A DNA stretch of 6,452 nucleotides. It comes from CAYFSS01 sp964345975. Lineage in GTDB: Bacteria > Bacillota > Clostridia > Saccharofermentanales > Fastidiosipilaceae. Below are positions 5,355 to 6,452 of the stretch, in pieces. The DNA lies in the NCBI GenBank assembly GCA_964345975.1, contig CAYFSS010000042.1:1-6452 (forward strand), read 5' to 3'. The translations under genes were made by a program, and so were the position numbers. The notes beneath the pieces are model-generated. The model was not told where the DNA came from. It saw only the letters and a program-made list of their open reading frames with translations, and searched no databases. Within the stretch, counting starts at the first letter, position 1. Each line of letters opens with the position of its first letter.

Positions 5355-6452
5355 GTGGAACGGAAAATCATGACCAAGAAAGTCAAAGGCGGGGCGCTGA
5401 TGCTAGCCGGCCTACTCGTACTTGTCTTGAGTCTAGTTCCAACTCATCTCAAAGAAAGAGAGATTCAGAAGTATGTTCTGGAGACTGAACAAGCAGCTCG
5501 CTCCTTACAACCGGAGGAACTCCGAGATCGGTATTCCCCTGTCGCTACGCTTCTTGCGGACAATACTTACGTCACCAATATAAGAACTAAGAGTGGGAGT
5601 AGCCGAATTTATTATGCAGGGCTCCTCCGAGATCAAATCCGCGAGTTCTTCGAAACCCACACACTCCTTGAGAACATCTCGGTCTATCTGGACGATGTAC
5701 CCGTGATCATCGATAAGAATTACATTCTCTTGGACCCTGCCCCTGAGGAAATGATGAGCTACATCGGCTACGATCCGTACTTCGAGGATCAGCCGGAGGT
5801 TTCACTGGGTCGTAATTGCAACCTGGTTCTACCGGAGAACGCCATACGTGAGATTCAGACTCAAAATGCAAACAACATTTATCTGCGTTTCGTTTTTCCC
5901 CGTTACGTCGCAGATCCTGCCGATGCTGAAGTTCAATTTGTTATCGATTATGAACAGATCGTACGTCAAACCTTAGGGTCCAATTACAACCAATTAATGT
6001 CTCTTTATCTTTTCCAACAAGAAAACAACAAGATTTATCCATTGGCTATAAACTCTGAGAAGTTTGAAGCAAACGGTTTACGCATCGAAGATTATTTGGG
6101 CAAAGAATGGATCAACCTATTAGAAGAGAATATCGTTCATGAGGAAGTTGGAAGTCTCTCGCATCAAGGACAGCGTCATCGTGTCAATATAACTCCGGCA
6201 GGCTTAGGGCTACTCTTAGTTTCACTTTGGGATCCGGTGCCGGCCGAGTCACCTCTACAAGTTCTATCTTATGTAATCTATGGAGTGGCTATTCTATCGA
6301 TGCTCTTTATCTTAGGGATACTCCTTAGAATTTCAGTCCAAAGTAAGCGAAAGCAAGCACGGCCTTCGGCCTCCTCCATAGAGCTTACAGGTGCAACAGA
6401 AACAGTGGAACCGTTGTTAGATCAGCAATCTGCCGTAGTTAATGATGATGTC
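5355..6452 (+). CDS. Membrane-anchored sensor protein, probable AraC-family transcriptional regulator (3' end missing)
   Basis: The frame is open for 366 codons to the window edge with no stop. The topology is clear: short basic N-terminus (MERKIMTKKVKGG), a first helix at about residues 13-29 (ALMLAGLLVLVLSLVP), an extracytoplasmic domain of about 270 residues, a second helix at about 303-324 (VLSYVIYGVAILSMLFILGILL), then a basic cytoplasmic stretch (RISVQSKRKQ) leading into a polar linker. This layout, and segments such as LRDQIREFFETHTLLENISVYLDD and EVQFVIDYEQIV, resemble the Cache-like sensors of large Paenibacillus regulators that end in an AraC helix-turn-helix. The helix-turn-helix is not in the window, so the output is inferred. 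A sensor kinase is an alternative, although no HAMP-like segment follows the second helix. Placed divergently from the sugar-transport operon, it is the likely regulator of that operon. Confidence 0.65.
   Translation, partial: MERKIMTKKVKGGALMLAGLLVLVLSLVPTHLKEREIQKYVLETEQAARSLQPEELRDRYSPVATLLADNTYVTNIRTKSGSSRIYYAGLLRDQIREFFETHTLLENISVYLDDVPVIIDKNYILLDPAPEEMMSYIGYDPYFEDQPEVSLGRNCNLVLPENAIREIQTQNANNIYLRFVFPRYVADPADAEVQFVIDYEQIVRQTLGSNYNQLMSLYLFQQENNKIYPLAINSEKFEANGLRIEDYLGKEWINLLEENIVHEEVGSLSHQGQRHRVNITPAGLGLLLVSLWDPVPAESPLQVLSYVIYGVAILSMLFILGILLRISVQSKRKQARPSASSIELTGATETVEPLLDQQSAVVNDDV

Noticed and set aside
1..6452. CRISPR array, tRNA or rRNA gene, insertion sequence or phage gene
   Set aside because: I saw no regularly spaced repeats, tRNA-like cloverleaf, transposase-like frame or terminal inverted repeats in the window.

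Overview
The window most likely comes from a low-to-moderate GC Gram-positive bacterium (Bacillota, perhaps Paenibacillus-like). The basis is strong AGGAG-type ribosome binding sites, a CUT1 sugar ABC cassette without its own ATPase gene, and a divergent membrane-anchored sensor of the kind that genus often pairs with such cassettes. This placement is inference. The solute-binding protein has no lipobox cysteine, which would also fit a diderm host.

Layout, left to right. Positions 1-310 are a gene-free flank with one strong hairpin (227-256). Next comes a four-gene block read on the minus strand, so it is transcribed from right to left: MalF-type permease (start re-assigned to GTG at 5050), MalG-type permease (4131-3280), sugar-binding protein (3170-1854), and a formylglycine-type sulfatase (start re-assigned to ATG at 1774, ending at 311). 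A 304-bp divergent control region (5051-5354) separates this operon from a plus-strand gene that begins at GTG 5355 and runs off the right edge. That gene encodes a protein with two membrane segments around a ~270-residue extracytoplasmic domain. It is probably an AraC-family sensor-regulator, but its output domain lies outside the window.

Proposed joint function (inference): the sensor detects a sugar outside the cell and drives the operon. The binding protein and two permeases import a sulfated mono- or oligosaccharide, powered by an ATPase encoded elsewhere (MsmX-like). The sulfatase has no signal peptide, so it would remove sulfate in the cytoplasm. No glycoside hydrolase, sulfatase-maturating radical-SAM enzyme or ATPase is present in the window.

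The most notable non-coding signals are three copies of GAAATCC in the control region, two of them 23 bp apart around a possible minus-strand promoter and the third inside a palindrome just before the first ribosome binding site. There is also a three-unit 9-bp tandem repeat, a hairpin between the binding-protein and sulfatase genes, and 10-mers shared between the intergenic gaps. The genes belong to known families. I see no clear evidence of an entirely new system. The compact import-then-desulfate arrangement is the main biological interest.
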